Source: Adiantum capillus-veneris (lineage: Eukaryota > Streptophyta > Polypodiopsida > Polypodiales > Pteridaceae). Taken from it: a stretch of DNA of 64,000 nt. Shown here piece after piece: positions 24,185 through 36,510 of this stretch (position 1 is the stretch's first letter; the number at the start of each line of letters is the position of its first letter). A model generated the notes under the pieces. That model was not told the DNA's origin. It did no database searches and was given only the letters and a program-made list of their open reading frames with translations. Location of the stretch: assembly GCA_014529385.2 (NCBI GenBank), contig CM043967.1, positions 80,922,278 through 80,986,277 on the forward strand, in the 5' to 3' direction. A program made the translations under genes and the position numbers.

Positions 24185-24350
24185 GCTTAGTTGCTACAAA
24201 ATATTCTATTAAAGAAAAATAGAATATTTTTTCTTAAATAGAAGATTTTCTCTTAAATAGAAAAATTTGAGAAAATCTTCCCATGCTTTCGGCTATTTAA
24301 GAGAGAGAGAATATTTTCTCTTAAATAGAAGATTTTGAGAAAATCTTCCA
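24185..24350. repeat. AT-rich short repeats at an inverted junction
   Basis: 'cttaaatagaagattttctc' and close variants, including 'gagaaaatcttcc', occur three times between 24230 and 24350. The junction separates plus-strand pol tail from minus-strand gag. Confidence 0.6.
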
Positions 24351-27300
24351 ATGCTTTCTTCTCTTTGGATTTCTCCTTTGTTAACCTATTGATTTCCACT
24401 TTTTCTAATGTGTCCATAGATCTCTCCATAGATGTAGTATGATCTTTAGTAGTTCTCCTAATGTAATAGTACACCGGATGGGTGTTGACATTATTTTCTG
24501 AAGATTTTTCCATTCTAAGGTTTGTTTTTCTTGACTCAAATTTGTGATCTTACACGTCAAAAATTTTCTTTGTTTTCTCTTAGGTAGTACGAGAATAACG
24601 GTTTTGAAGGTTTGGGCTTTGGAAAGGCTTGACTGCTCTGACCCCCAATGTCTTCATACAAAGATTGTCCGTCCACTTTCATAGGTGGATGGTCTAGCCA
24701 TACCTCTATGATTGGACTTGATTTCAGAGTCAGGCTTCTATCAATAACCTCTCTCACTTTTTCCCATAGGTGTTTAGGCTAGTCTTCCTTTACTAAAAGA
24801 ATTCCCTCAAGCCCACCTTCATTGTTAGGTACTACGATTTCAAATTCTTCTTTTTCAACTAAAGACTCCCTCAATTCTTTAGTGTTGTTTGTCTTTGTTG
24901 ATCCCAATTTTGTTTCATCTTCTGTAGGATTTTCATCTTTTGATTTTTTGCTTTTGCGCTTCAAGAATTGTCTATGTTATTCTCACTAAAGTCTGATAGG
25001 ATTCTAGTTTTGTTGCTTCCATATCACGTGTTGGATAATTCTTCCATTTGCTTTCCATGGTTTGACCCATTTTCAATCCCACTTGGAAGGCCTCCAAGGC
25101 TATGTTAATGGGTTCATAGATTTTATCCACAAGCACTGAACCACCTGATTTTGGTTTTGATTCCTTAAGCTCTGTTGAAGTTGAATTCGTTCTTTCTTGG
25201 AAGAACCTTTGAGCTTTTTACTCAAATTTTTGCCTCTATTTTGATTTCCTAAGCTCATAATGTTGACTTCTCCTTCTCTTGGAATCTTTAGAAGATGTTT
25301 TATTACTTTTAAACTCACTTGCCCTGTTTTGTTTGTACTTTTTGGCATGTGCTCTCGTAATAACTACTTTGACTAGAACAATTGGTTCACTGCTAGAGAT
25401 GATTGAAAAGAGGTTTACTATGTTAGAATGGTGGGTTCACGCTTAGAGGAGATGATTGGAAAGAGGTTTACTATGTTTATTCCCATTTTCCCTTTCTTTT
25501 TTGGGTTTCTCGAACAATCCTTGGGACATTTCATGCAATAAGCCTCGATTGGCTTGGCATTTTTATCAAGTTTTGGATAATTATGTTATCAATGATTATC
25601 TAATCCACAATTTGGTTTAGGTAATGGTTTTGTCATGGGTGGCCTATCCCCTTGATTGGCACTGAAGTACAAAGGTATTGCTTTTGGACGTGCCTGGTAA
25701 ACTGGTTTGGCCATGGTAGTTTGTGGTTGAGTATATCGATCTTCCTCTGCTACCACAATTGATAAACTAGCTTCATTGTATGGCGTAATTAGTCCTATGG
25801 CATGCTCTTCCACTTGTCCTTCATAATGCATATACTTGATTGGTACTGCATTGTCTCCTAGTATTGGTGGTTGTTGACCTAGCATGGGTTGTGGTCTCTC
25901 CATAACCATGGGTGGCTTTTGCATTTGCCCCATGCTAGGTAAATACCTATAGATAGATTGTTACTACGGTCTCATTGACACATATTGAACATTCTTGTCA
26001 TACTTTGGTCAATAATTGCATTCGCTAGTCTCATGATTTGTCTACTTGCCCTCGATAGCACACCATTTAGGTGTCCTTGTTGGTCCCAGGGGTTGCCCTT
26101 GTGGTGAACCTTGTCCTCACCCTCTCACTGGTATTTTTTGCATGTTGCTTATCATGTTATTCATCCATTTGTATATACGCAATGGCATTTAGAGAAGCTA
26201 CTATAGTTGGTCCTACTTGTGTTGACATAGTCCTCTCACTTTGTGTGTCTCTCATAGTGCTATCTTCGTTGAAAATATTGCAGTTATCCCCCAAGTCTAT
26301 TGCATCAAGAATGCATGCTTCCAATGTTGTGTGTTTCTTGCATATCATGCAGCTCGTTGTTGAGTAGGCCTTCAAGGAATAGTGAGACAAGTCTTTCCGT
26401 AGCTAGAATTTCCAACTCCAAGCACCTAGCAATGTATTGTCTCATTCTACTCACACAATTTCTAGCAAAATCTTTTTGTTTTTGTTTAAATCTATAGATT
26501 TGTACTACTGTACTATGCTTGATCCCTAATTTTGAACAAGTAGCAACAAATCTCTTAGCCAATGTGGTTAAGTGTGTAATCGATCCAAGAGGTATGGTTT
26601 GAAACTAAGTCAAATCCATACCCTCTAGGATCATTACAAATCTCTCAAATTGAGTATGGAAATCATAAATTGTTTCTATCCTTAGCACTTGCATCAAGCC
26701 TTGCTAGCTGTTCATTTTTTAAAATCGATTGGTATGAATCTGCAATTATGCTCTCCACCTACTCTCCTAGTCAGTGGGCCTCTTCAAACTAGTGACTTGG
26801 TAATGGTGACTCATGTAGCCCTATTTTGACTCTAGTGCCACCAGGTCTTCCTTTGTTTAATATGATTTTTGCTCCTCTCACATAGTTTTCATCCTTAAAG
26901 TGAGTTCCATTGGCCATACTACCAAACAATCTTTCTATAGGTCCAACTTTTTGATCTATTTCAGGTCCCATTCCCATGATCATATCCTTGATCAAATAGC
27001 ATTACTATTTGGTATGTTCAACCTCTCTCAAAGTCATCATAACAAAATTGTTGTTAAAACAATCCCTAAAGAGGTGTACGGGAAGGTTTTCTATACCTTT
27101 CTCCCTGATAAATGTACATGATCTTTAAACGTGTTAAGTGTCCTGGTATGGCATGAGCTATCCACAACCAATTTTTATCGTTGTTGTCCTCCCAATAGTA
27201 GGCTCCTAGTCATAGGTTATCAATTTGTATACGCTTTAAAGGCTTTATAATAATCTAATCATAACCTTCCAACTCCAATACAAGTGGTCCCTCCTTGGTG

Positions 27301-27690
27301 CTCATGTCTAAAAGTAGTGTATTGACTTCCACTCCCGATTTTTCCACAGTGTTAGGATTCATAATGTTCAAGTATTGCAATCCATTTTGATCTATATAAA
27401 AGATTTCCTGCTTATTGGCTCTAGCCTCCTCTTCAAATTCAACACTATGGTCATCAACTTGAACCACGTACTCCTCATTAGGATCCAATTAAATATGAGC
27501 CCCATGAGTATTGGTCTCATAAAAAGTTGATACATGCTTAAACCGTACGTGGAAAAGGAAGACACCTGAATGAGCGGAAAAGGAAGACATGTCTACTATT
27601 GATTTGGAGTAAGTGTTTGACAATTCTTCAAGTATAGTCTCTAATGGTTCCCCTTGGTTGACACTCTCTTTAGTTGACACTTTGCTCTAC
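24253..27690 (-). pseudogene. Gag of giant Ty3/gypsy copy B, decayed
   Basis: Minus-strand pieces match the gag of copy A in order. The N-terminal part is 'STKESVNQGEPLETI' (27680-27489). Next comes 'IMNPNTVEKSGVE' (27488-27255). The gag core is 'LGIKHSTVVQIYRFKQKQK' with 'RLVSLFLEGL' (26562-26305), followed by a proline-rich part 'ERPQPMLGQQPP' (25933-25589) and the linker regions (25348-24557). At least eight stops or frameshifts separate them. The two zinc knuckles seen in copy A are not clearly preserved. The gag ends near 24250 and no RT follows on this strand. Confidence 0.85.
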
Positions 27691-29210
27691 TTCTTGATTA
27701 AAACCGTGATTTGCTAGTACATGGCTTGATCTAAGGTACATAAAGACGGACACTTCTTAATGGAATTGAATTCCTGGTCATTTGATCCAATACCAACCCA
27801 ATTTAGTTATTGAAATTCTCCTTTTTTGAACTACCTCTTAGTTCAATCTTGATATAACCAAGTCAAACCAAACAGTCCACTAGCTAGTCTATCAACTGCA
27901 AGTATATACAATGAATGTTGGCAAAAATTTGTATTCCCAATTTGAAGAAAAAGCCAAAGGACCAATCTACAAACTTCAATTACTGAAATCTCATTTTTTA
28001 GCAACAAGCAATGTCAATATGACTCCAAAATTTTCAAGCTATCCATGGACTAGACCCTTGGCAACCAAAAACTTTCAAAAATTCTTTCTCTAAGTAATAT
28101 GAGATAATAAGCACGATTATTGTTTACTCCCAAAAAAATAAAATCCTTTTGCACTTTTGGTGATACCCAATGATTAAGGATGTTTTCAACGAGCTCTGCA
28201 TCAGTTTTTAACAAATTTGGATAAGATTTGCACAAACCAGTTTCAATATTTTACATACTCTAATACAAAATAGCTATCAATTTCAGTGAAAGCTATTCCA
28301 AATCATTCAAAATTTGGCACATATACTCTCTTGATATCATAGATCAAACCCCCTTCATAAAAAATCTTTAGTTTTAGGGCAGGAGATAATAAGCATGATT
28401 ATTATCTTTGAGCCTGAAATGATAAAATTTTTCCAATTTTTTGATCCACAATAGATGTACACATTATGAACAAGTCGCTTGACAAGTTTCATGAGGTTTG
28501 GATCAATTTTCAAGTTTCTAGCTCACTTTTTGTATTTGCTATCGAACTTTAGAGAAAAATACGTTTAAATGACACTTTATAACTACAAATGACTCCAAAC
28601 TTGAATCATAGACTCAATACACTATGGTCTAGCTTGGGGTATGCTCAAATTTGCACTTTCGGAATTGGAGATAATAAGCGCGCTTATTATCTATGTGCCC
28701 AAGTTTGCAAGCTTTTCAACTTTTAATGGCGCCCACATTTAGTAAAAATTATTTTAAGGCTTGTCAAGAGCTTTTAACAAATTTGGATTAGTTTTGATAT
28801 GCTTACCTTCACTTACCAATTGATCATAAATGAAAGTGGAAGTAGCATGAAATTCCAAGACAAATGAACTCAAGACTTCTCGAGCCTTCACAAAAGTTCT
28901 CTTACTTTACCTTGACAAGATAACCATTGACTCAAAGTCACTTTTTAGCCTCTGAAAAAAAGGGATTATTATCTACAAACCTGCACTTTTTGAAATTTTG
29001 ATGTCAATCAAGTCTTTTACGGAGGATTATAAGCATTCTTGGCCAACAAAAACAGATTTGCATGCATCAATCACACATGAGATAATAATCTCTTTTTTTA
29101 GCAAACTTTTGAAAATTTTATTTTGTGTTGGTTTTAACTTACCACAATGCTTCTACAGTTCTCCCGAGACCATTTTTTGACCTAAAACACTGTGTGAAGG
29201 TCACTTTGTT
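27691..29210 (-). promoter_or_regulatory. Leader of giant gypsy copy B with palindrome array
   Basis: Between the primer site (29211) and gag lie palindromes built on the half-site GATAATAAGCG. Positions are 28103-28124 (degenerate), 28385-28406 (one mismatch pair), 28670-28691 (perfect, 22 bp), 28964-28973 (right arm only) and 29079-29092 (short GAGAT..ATCTC form). Spacing is about 282, 285, about 284 and about 115 bp. No protein coding is visible. This parallels the leader of copy A but with a different palindrome sequence. Confidence 0.75.
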
Positions 29211-29226
29211 CTTGGCAACGGTGCCA
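29211..29226 (-). promoter_or_regulatory. Decayed tRNA-Asp primer binding site of copy B, LTR edge at 29229
   Basis: The plus strand 'cttggcaacggtgcca' resembles the 3' end of plant tRNA-Asp (…GGCAACGGCGCCA), so the minus strand is a primer site. It is followed by 'aatgta', where copy A has 'aatgtt' at its LTR edge. Only about 25 bp of LTR remain before a LINE fragment begins. Confidence 0.75.
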
Positions 29227-29254
29227 AATGTACAAACAAGTTTTGGTTGATGTA

Positions 29255-29560
29255 TGTGGTAGCAATGTGGTTCCTAATTCCTTCCTCATGCAAGCTATGG
29301 CTCAAACAAAGAATGTTGAATATGTGGATGTAGAGGAGCTGAAGGAACGGGAGTAACATTCCAAGAACATTGTTATTTGTGAAATTCCCAAAGAGAAGTT
29401 AGAGACACCTCTTTCTTCTTCCATTGTTATCAAAGACTTCTTCAAAACCCACTTTGGCATGTTGGGAGTTATGGCTTACAAAGCACATAGACTGGGTAAG
29501 CAAGGAGCTTCTTGCTTGAGAGAATAACCAATTGTATGCACCATGCCTAAGCAACAAAAT
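29255..29560 (+). pseudogene. LINE ORF1 fragment
   Basis: Plus-strand translation reads 'AQTKNVEYVDVEELKERE', 'SKNIVICEIPKEKLETP', 'FFKTHFGMLGVMAYKAHR' and 'PIVCTMP', matching the RRM-like part of the LINE ORF1 at 41789-42679. A stop interrupts it twice. It appears to cut into the LTR of copy B. Confidence 0.85.
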
Positions 29561-29829
<269 letters not shown>

Positions 29830-30384
29830 GTATCTCAATGCTCTTTTATAGGTGCAGGCTTGCTTAGTTTAGGATAATATGATTAGGCTTAGGCCCTAAT
29901 CAGGAGAGACAAAGCACCGAGCCGGGTCCCAGATGGTTGACCCCTGCTTTGTTCTAGGAAAATTTTAAAATGATATCTCCTAGGTGGGCCTTTGTGACCA
30001 TCACCTCGAGAGAGGTGGCAATATACAAATGATTTTTTGTACAAGGGTGGGCTTGAGAACTGGCAAAAGGATTACCCTACGGATGTTAACTGAAGAAGTG
30101 TGTCGTGGACGAGATGTTGGCGAATCGTAGGCCTTATTGGTGCATCGGTGTAGCGTGCTCGTTAACTTCGGTGCCGATTGGGGCATGCCTTCGACGTCTT
30201 TCTTTGAATCATTGTCTCCATTGCCTGATTTTGGACCGCTTGTCGATGCATAGTCGTCCATCTTTGTTGCTTCTTTTCTGCTTCTTATGCGTGCCGTGTG
30301 TGTGAGTTGTTGATTTGCACGTGATTGTGTGCGTGCGCATATGCGTGTAGTGTATGTATGTGTTCATGAGTGTGAGTGTGAGAG

Positions 30385-30385
30385 T

Positions 30386-30429
<44 letters not shown>

Positions 30430-30497
30430 GAAAGCGAGTGAGAGAAATGGTGATCTAATGGATGAGAGGGGGAGAGAGGGTGGCGACACAGATGATG

Positions 30498-30577
<80 letters not shown>

Positions 30578-30633
30578 TGAGAGAAATGGTGATAATGGAT
30601 GAGAGGGGGAGAGAGGGTGGCGACACAGATGAT

Positions 30634-30690
<57 letters not shown>
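30385..30690. repeat. Three (GA)n tracts separated by a duplicated 65-70-bp spacer
   Basis: GA tracts at about 30389-30424, 30500-30573 and 30637-30687. The spacers 30425-30500 and 30573-30637 share 'gcgagtgagagaaatggtga' and 'gggtggcgacacagatgatg', with a 4-bp indel. The whole unit (spacer plus GA) was therefore duplicated. Confidence 0.9.
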
Positions 30691-30692
<2 letters not shown>

Positions 30693-30699
30693 CTGATAG

Positions 30700-33115
30700 C
30701 CGTTTTTCGGCTCTCCGTAATTTCTAGAGTGAGTTAACCCACCCTACCAAAATCATCCAAACACTGTGGCTATCCCTACCATTTCACTGTATATAGGTGT
30801 GTGTGAGTTACGGGACTTTTCTCATATCTTCTTAAAAACACTTAATTAGCTAGTCACTGAGCTAGTTGAGCCAAAATAAAAAAATAAAAAAAAATATAAG
30901 TATATTATGGCCCATTTGTGTGTAAATATTTCATTGTATATAGGGCCTAAATAAAAGGATTTTTCATAATTATTTTGGTATTTATTTAAATATTTCTACC
31001 TATGGTGTGTTATTTATGCTATGTACATTGACTCACCATTACCATATTTTTTCTTACCATTTTGCATACTCTTTATTTCATATAAAAATAATTTCATGCA
31101 AGCTTCTCTTACTTTTGGTGTAACTCCATCCCAACAAAAATCTAAAAAAACTAGTTCTATTTATGTGTATATTTTTTCACTATTGTGATTTTTTCCTTCC
31201 TACATCTATTCTCTATTACTTTCATAAATTAGACCACCAAAAATATTCATCTTTTTATGGTAGACTTATAATGAGAGTGATTTATTTTGACCCCTTTATA
31301 TTTTTTCCACCTATATTATTTATATTTGACATGTACATATTTTTTTAAACCCCTCAATATTTGATTTTCTTAGTTGTACTATTCACTTATATCATGATCT
31401 CAACAATATCTTCAATTATAGACCTACCAAATAAGGTAAAGGATATGTGGCATGCATGCATGCACCATGGGGGGCTCACTCTTGGAGGTATTCAAAAGAA
31501 TCATCTAAAGAAGGACCTCACAAGGATTTTGTGCAGTGGAAAAAAACAGTCGGTTTTGCTGAATTTTTAAAGATCACATGCTCCCCGAATTTGAAAAGGT
31601 GATACAAACAAAAGTTGTAACTCGTGAGCTGAAATTTTACCTCAAATTTTTTCATATTTTTTTGAGCTACGAGCTGGGAGCTATGATTTTATTGGTGGAC
31701 CCCAGTTTGCCCATGCTATGCAGACACACTCCCTCTTCCACTTTATCATTTTTCTCTTTCACACACACTTCTCCACTAATCATCTTCACCTCTCTCACCA
31801 CTCCTCTCTGCACTCTACTCACCTTCTAAGAATAAGAGAAACCATGGTGAACTCATGTCTCCTACACACACTTCCATTCCAAAATTGACCACTTAGTCTC
31901 ATTTTTCCTCTTCCATATTACCCATATCTATCAAGAAAACTACAAAATTCAGCCTCTTCTCTTGAAAGACAGCATCATGGTGATTGATTACTCATGTTCA
32001 CTTACCTTGGCTCTCAAGGAAGGTCAAGAGTGGAGAAAAAACGTACCGTCAAAGCTAGTGGACCGTCAACAAGTGTCAAAATTGACCCTACTCAAGACAC
32101 TTGGAGCATCAACATTGTAAGAAATCCATGTTTTCTTACCTATTAAGAGTTTTTTCTTCCTTATTTGTATCCTATATGGATACTTCCATTGTAAATATCC
32201 AATTCCATTTGTAAATTAATAAAAATACTAACTCTACTAATTTACTAACACTAACCTACTATGAAAAGTCCTATCACCTCCACTTCTCTCCTCTCTCTCT
32301 TCTTCATCTATCCCCACCAACTTCTTGATAATTCCAAGCAAAAGAAATTAGATAAGTGCTGAAAATCTAACCCAACCATGGTTAGAGGAGTAACCCTAGC
32401 CCTCAAAATTGCCATAAAAGGAGGGTGTAGCTAGCACAAAAATGGGGGGAGCCATAAGCAAGAGCACTATGCTATAGCTTGAGAAGCCAAGCTCAACCTC
32501 TCTAGAAGGAGCTCTTGAGTGGAAGCTTATTGTCTTATGCATATGCATGTGTTGTATTAGGGGTGATTAGCAAGGGAACTCTATGCCATTGTAAGAGAGA
32601 GTGATCATTCAATTGAGAGTAGGAAATCTATCATTTCTCCTACTAGTGTAAGCCCAACATTTGCTGAATCAAGGAGGGTGGATTTGGACTAAGCTTGATA
32701 CTTTGTCTCTCTTCCAACGTGAAGTAATGGACAACAATGATGTGTAAGTGTCTTGGTGTTTTTTTAAGTTCTTGATAGCTTGTCTCTGGGTGTTGTCATC
32801 AATTTAGCCATAAATCCCACATACTGTAAGAGGGCGACAGGGTGGAGAGGACTCCCCTGGCCTTAAGACAGTGATTGGGGTGGCTTTTCTTGTGATGTGT
32901 TGTGGTGTAAGTAACAAATACTAATCTCACTTTGATTGGTCATGACAGATTTGTAAGAAGGTATTAATGCAACAAGCACCCCCTCCCCCTTCTCTCTCTT
33001 TCTTACATATATAATTGTGTTTGCTTGATCACTGCCGATACATTTCAAAGCAGCTCGAGCACTCTCTCTCTCTACGCGTCCTAGTTCGCATCCAAAACTA
33101 GGTGGTGCCCCAAAT
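30700..33115. other. AT-rich non-coding stretch, no gene recognised
   Basis: No conserved frame was seen. 'gccataaaaggagggtg' near 32411 resembles an LTR-type TATA region, and the surrounding 32100-32850 could be an old LTR, but no partner copy was found. Confidence 0.35.
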
Positions 33116-33261
33116 TTGTGTAGGGTTAGGTTGCGGGTTTGTGTGTGTGTGTTTGCTGTTTTTTCCAACCCCAACCCAATTGAGCAGCACGGGAGCTTAG
33201 AAGAGTGCTTAGAGGCCACTCTTCTTGTTGCCCGCCCCGGACCGCCTCAACACCAGCTGTG

Positions 33262-33480
33262 GAAGAGAGAGAGAGAGGGCTTGATAATGGAGGAGAGGGA
33301 GAGGGTGGTGCCAAGGGGGTGGGGGGTGGGCTGCTGTGAGCGCATGAGCAAGGAGGGGGAGTGGCGGCAGTGCAAGGAGAATTTTTTTATTTTATTTTTA
33401 AACTCGAATAATGATCCCCCCGAGTGGGGCTCCTTCTCGCAGCCATGGCTCCAAAATCTAGCCGCCGTCATTAGCCCTCC
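33262..33480. repeat. Dispersed ~200-bp repeat, partner at 61130-61315
   Basis: Begins in a GA tract and continues 'gagggagagggtggtgccaa', 'gctgtgagcgcatgagcaag' and 'gagtggggctc'. The same blocks in the same order occur at 61130-61315, with roughly 80% similarity by eye. Here it immediately follows the end of a minus-strand gypsy pol; there it adjoins a LINE. Confidence 0.85.
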
Positions 33481-33539
33481 CCTTCTGGCTAGAGGCATTC
33501 ATGCCTCTAGCTCTCCTTCTGATTCTCTAGCAGCGGAGT

Positions 33540-34090
33540 TGGAGGGTTCTCCCTCCTTTGGAATATCTAGCATGAACTCGAGATCAAACCTTAAGAAGTA
33601 CCTTTTGAGCCTCCATCCGTTGACTCTGGTCTTGTGAATTCGACCATCTGCTTCCATCAATTTGTAGCTACCATTGGCGTATCACCTTTTGATGATGAAT
33701 GGCCCTTCCCATCTGGGCTGAAACTTCTTCTCTTTTCTAGTGTCGAATCTGTTGTCGTATCTCAATACTAACATGCCTTTCTTCAGACCCTTTTCCTTAA
33801 GCCCTTGATTGAATGTGAGTCGACATCATTCTGCTTGCGTCGTATAGTAGTTGATCGTATCTTCCGTGTCTAGCTGAAGCCTTTCTAGGTCCAAGGTGTG
33901 GTTGCGGAGATGGGCAATTGGGCGTTGTAACTGACTAGCCATGACTCGCAAGCTGGCTATATGCACCTCGATGGGTAGAATGGACTCTTTTCCATATACC
34001 AGATGAAAGAAACCTAGTGATGTTCAAAATGTCGTGCGGTAGGCCCAAAGAGTGGCCATGAGGAGTCCTACCGTATGGCAAGTGAATATT
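33540..34090 (-). pseudogene. Ty3/gypsy integrase C-terminal fragment
   Basis: Minus-strand translation gives 'ATLWAYRTTF', stop, 'TSLGFFHLVYGKESILPIEV', 'LKKGMLVLRYDNRF', 'RWEGPFIIKR' and 'YKLMEADGRIHKTRVNGWR'. This is the region after the integrase core that contacts DNA. The core itself is missing; a (GT)n(GA)n tract at 34127 lies at the break. It resembles Tat/Athila-type integrases more than chromoviruses because no chromodomain follows. Confidence 0.8.
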
Positions 34091-34123
34091 TTTGAGCAAG
34101 GAGAAAATCAAGCGAGCAATGAA

Positions 34124-34126
<3 letters not shown>

Positions 34127-34206
<80 letters not shown>
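34127..34206. repeat. Compound (GT)n(GA)n microsatellite
   Basis: About 32 bp of GT followed by about 48 bp of GA, at the 5' break of the integrase fragment. Confidence 0.95.
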
Positions 34207-34209
<3 letters not shown>

Positions 34210-35640
34210 GTCTAGTTGGATGAGTGGACACCGCTTGATTTTGAATTTCTACTTTTAACGATAAGTAAGTGGATACCAAGACTCTCTGCCTGAACAATAT
34301 TTCTTGCCCGCTCTTGCTATCAGCTTTTGATTCTTCTCAAGTAGGCTTCCCACATAATCTTCATAATTTGCGACACCTATATGCAAGAAATTTATAAGCT
34401 TATCTTGCACATGCATGAAAAATGAGAACCTCTGTGCTTATGCTATAACCTAGAGCATCAATATCAATATAAATAGTTACTGGTCACTATATTCTATTCA
34501 AAAAACCATCAAAATTTAATGTGACATATCAACTGAAAAGTTCATGCATTGCAGAGTAAAAGAATTGTAATTTTGGGCACCTTTTTGGGTCAAATATAAT
34601 GGTAGAAATCACCCTCCAATTTTTTCATCCATAATACTGGAGAAGCTTTTTGTAATCATTGTTCACCAAGAAATAGTCCTATTATTAGCATCCAACTTAT
34701 AAATTTTGTTTTTGGCCAAGGCTTGCAATGGAGGTTTATACATGAGCTTAAACTCCAATTTTGTTTTAGCATCAATCCATATTGGATTTGAGTTGACCAT
34801 CAACTTATCTAAGCCAACATGAAAGTGATCTATTCAATTAATATACAATTTTTTAGAGCTTAACCCTGGAATATTGTTAGGCATGCAACAGCCTACATGC
34901 CCATATAAATTGCACAACCCAAAAAAAAAAAAATCATCACTTTCTATTACTTGTAGGTATGCGTGCCAACATGGATGGGTACATGCAATGAAAGGTGGAA
35001 AAAAGGGAAATTCCATAACCACTAGCTTTTGTTTTTGGGTGAAGAGGATTTGGCAACATGGATGGCTACATGAAATTCTTTGTGAGAAAAGCATGCCATA
35101 CGAGTTCAGCTTAAGTCATTTAAATTAAGTCTAATTTGTAGCTTTTGGTGTGTCAATTGATTAATATCGCTCTATTGCTATTTATTTAGTGTAAGTGCTT
35201 GCAATGATGCTTGCAGTGGTTGTGTCTCTAGCCATCAGCTAAGTTGACATTGTGGGGTACAAATAAAGTCTTAGTAAGCAAGTCCATTAGAATAGCAACA
35301 AGACATTTATCATCATTCAAATGATGTGAATGAAAGATTGTGGGTTGTCACATATGTCTGCTCCTTGGACATGTCCAATTTTATGCTTGTGCACAACTTG
35401 TGGCAAGAAGCTACATTGCAAGAGATGTTTGTTGTTTAGGGAAACCTCCTCGAGAAGAAAAGACATTCCTTTTATTAGAGGCAAGAACGAGACGTAAATG
35501 TCTTGAACTATAGATCACGAGGAGGCATCATGAGCACTTTATAGTCAGATGAGACGTTCATTTTCTTCGGCTCATTGTCTATGTGTGTTAGCAAGGGTGT
35601 TCAACTTGCCTTGTAAGAGTACCCACATGTGACAAGAAAA
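34210..35640. other. No gene recognised
   Basis: AT-rich DNA with 'catggatgggtacatg' (34971) and 'catggatggctacatg' (35058), which resemble half-sites of the hairpins at 35667-36504. No coding evidence. Confidence 0.4.
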
Positions 35641-35666
35641 TGATTTAGTACATAATGGAAGTGTCT

Positions 35667-36510
35667 GTAGCCATCTGTGCGGGTGCAGATGGCTACATGC
35701 AAGTTTCTAATGGAAATCTTTACCTAAGAGTTTCTACAGGTAGCTAGCGGGGGTGTTTCATTTGCCTTGTATGAGCACCATATGCAACAAGGGAATTATT
35801 TGGTGCATAATGGAATTGCCTATAGCCATCCACGCCAACGTGGAATGGAAATCTTTACTCGTCACTCCTGCAAACATTGGCACAATCGTTCAAAAAATGA
35901 AGGGAAAATTCCCAAAATACCCCTTTAATTTGTGGAAATTCCCAAAATACCCTTGTATCTATTTTAGTTGGATTGTCCACGATTTCCTAATCTTTATTCT
36001 TTTTTGACAATGGAGATCCGTTTTTAGTACTTAGCATGTAATTTGTCACAAATTACCTCCCAAAAAAAGACAATTATTCTTAAAATAATGAAGCAATTCA
36101 TCTCCAAAGCCTACATAACTAGCTCAAATTCTAGTTTCAGTATCTTGTATTGATAGACAATCAATCTTCTTATGAAAAGCTACAATTTTTTTATCTTTGG
36201 ATAATTTTACTCTCACAACTAGGGGTATTTTGGGAATTTTGGAAAATTTAAAGGGCATTTTTGGAATTTATGACAAAATATGAGGAGTATATTGGGAAAA
36301 TTTTAAATTTAAGAAAGGTATTTTGGAATTTCCACAAATTAGAGGGGTATTTTGGTAATTTTCCCAAAAATGAACTGTCGATAGCCGTCCACACTAGCGT
36401 GGATGGCTACATGTAGTTTCACGTCACCGTTTCTTACCTATTCCCATGCTAGAACGTTCAAAAAATGAACTGCCTATAGCCATCCACGATGGCGTGGATG
36501 CTACAGGTAG
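35667..36510. repeat. Foldback region: four 'TAGCCATCCACG' hairpins and a ~60-bp inverted repeat
   Basis: Hairpins are at 35667-35696 (11-bp perfect stem GTAGCCATCTG, 8-nt loop), 35822-35848, 36382-36409 and 36477-36504. All are variants of TAGCCATCCACG facing CGTGGATGGCTA. Between them, 35885-35950 is nearly the reverse complement of 36317-36380 (shared 'acccctytaatttgtggaaa'). The last two hairpins each carry a following 'tagtttcacgtcac'. The layout suggests nested MITE or foldback DNA transposons. Confidence 0.8.

Noticed and set aside
33116-33637. 173-codon plus-strand frame
   Set aside because: It is the antisense of the gypsy integrase end and the dispersed repeat; no homologue is recognisable.
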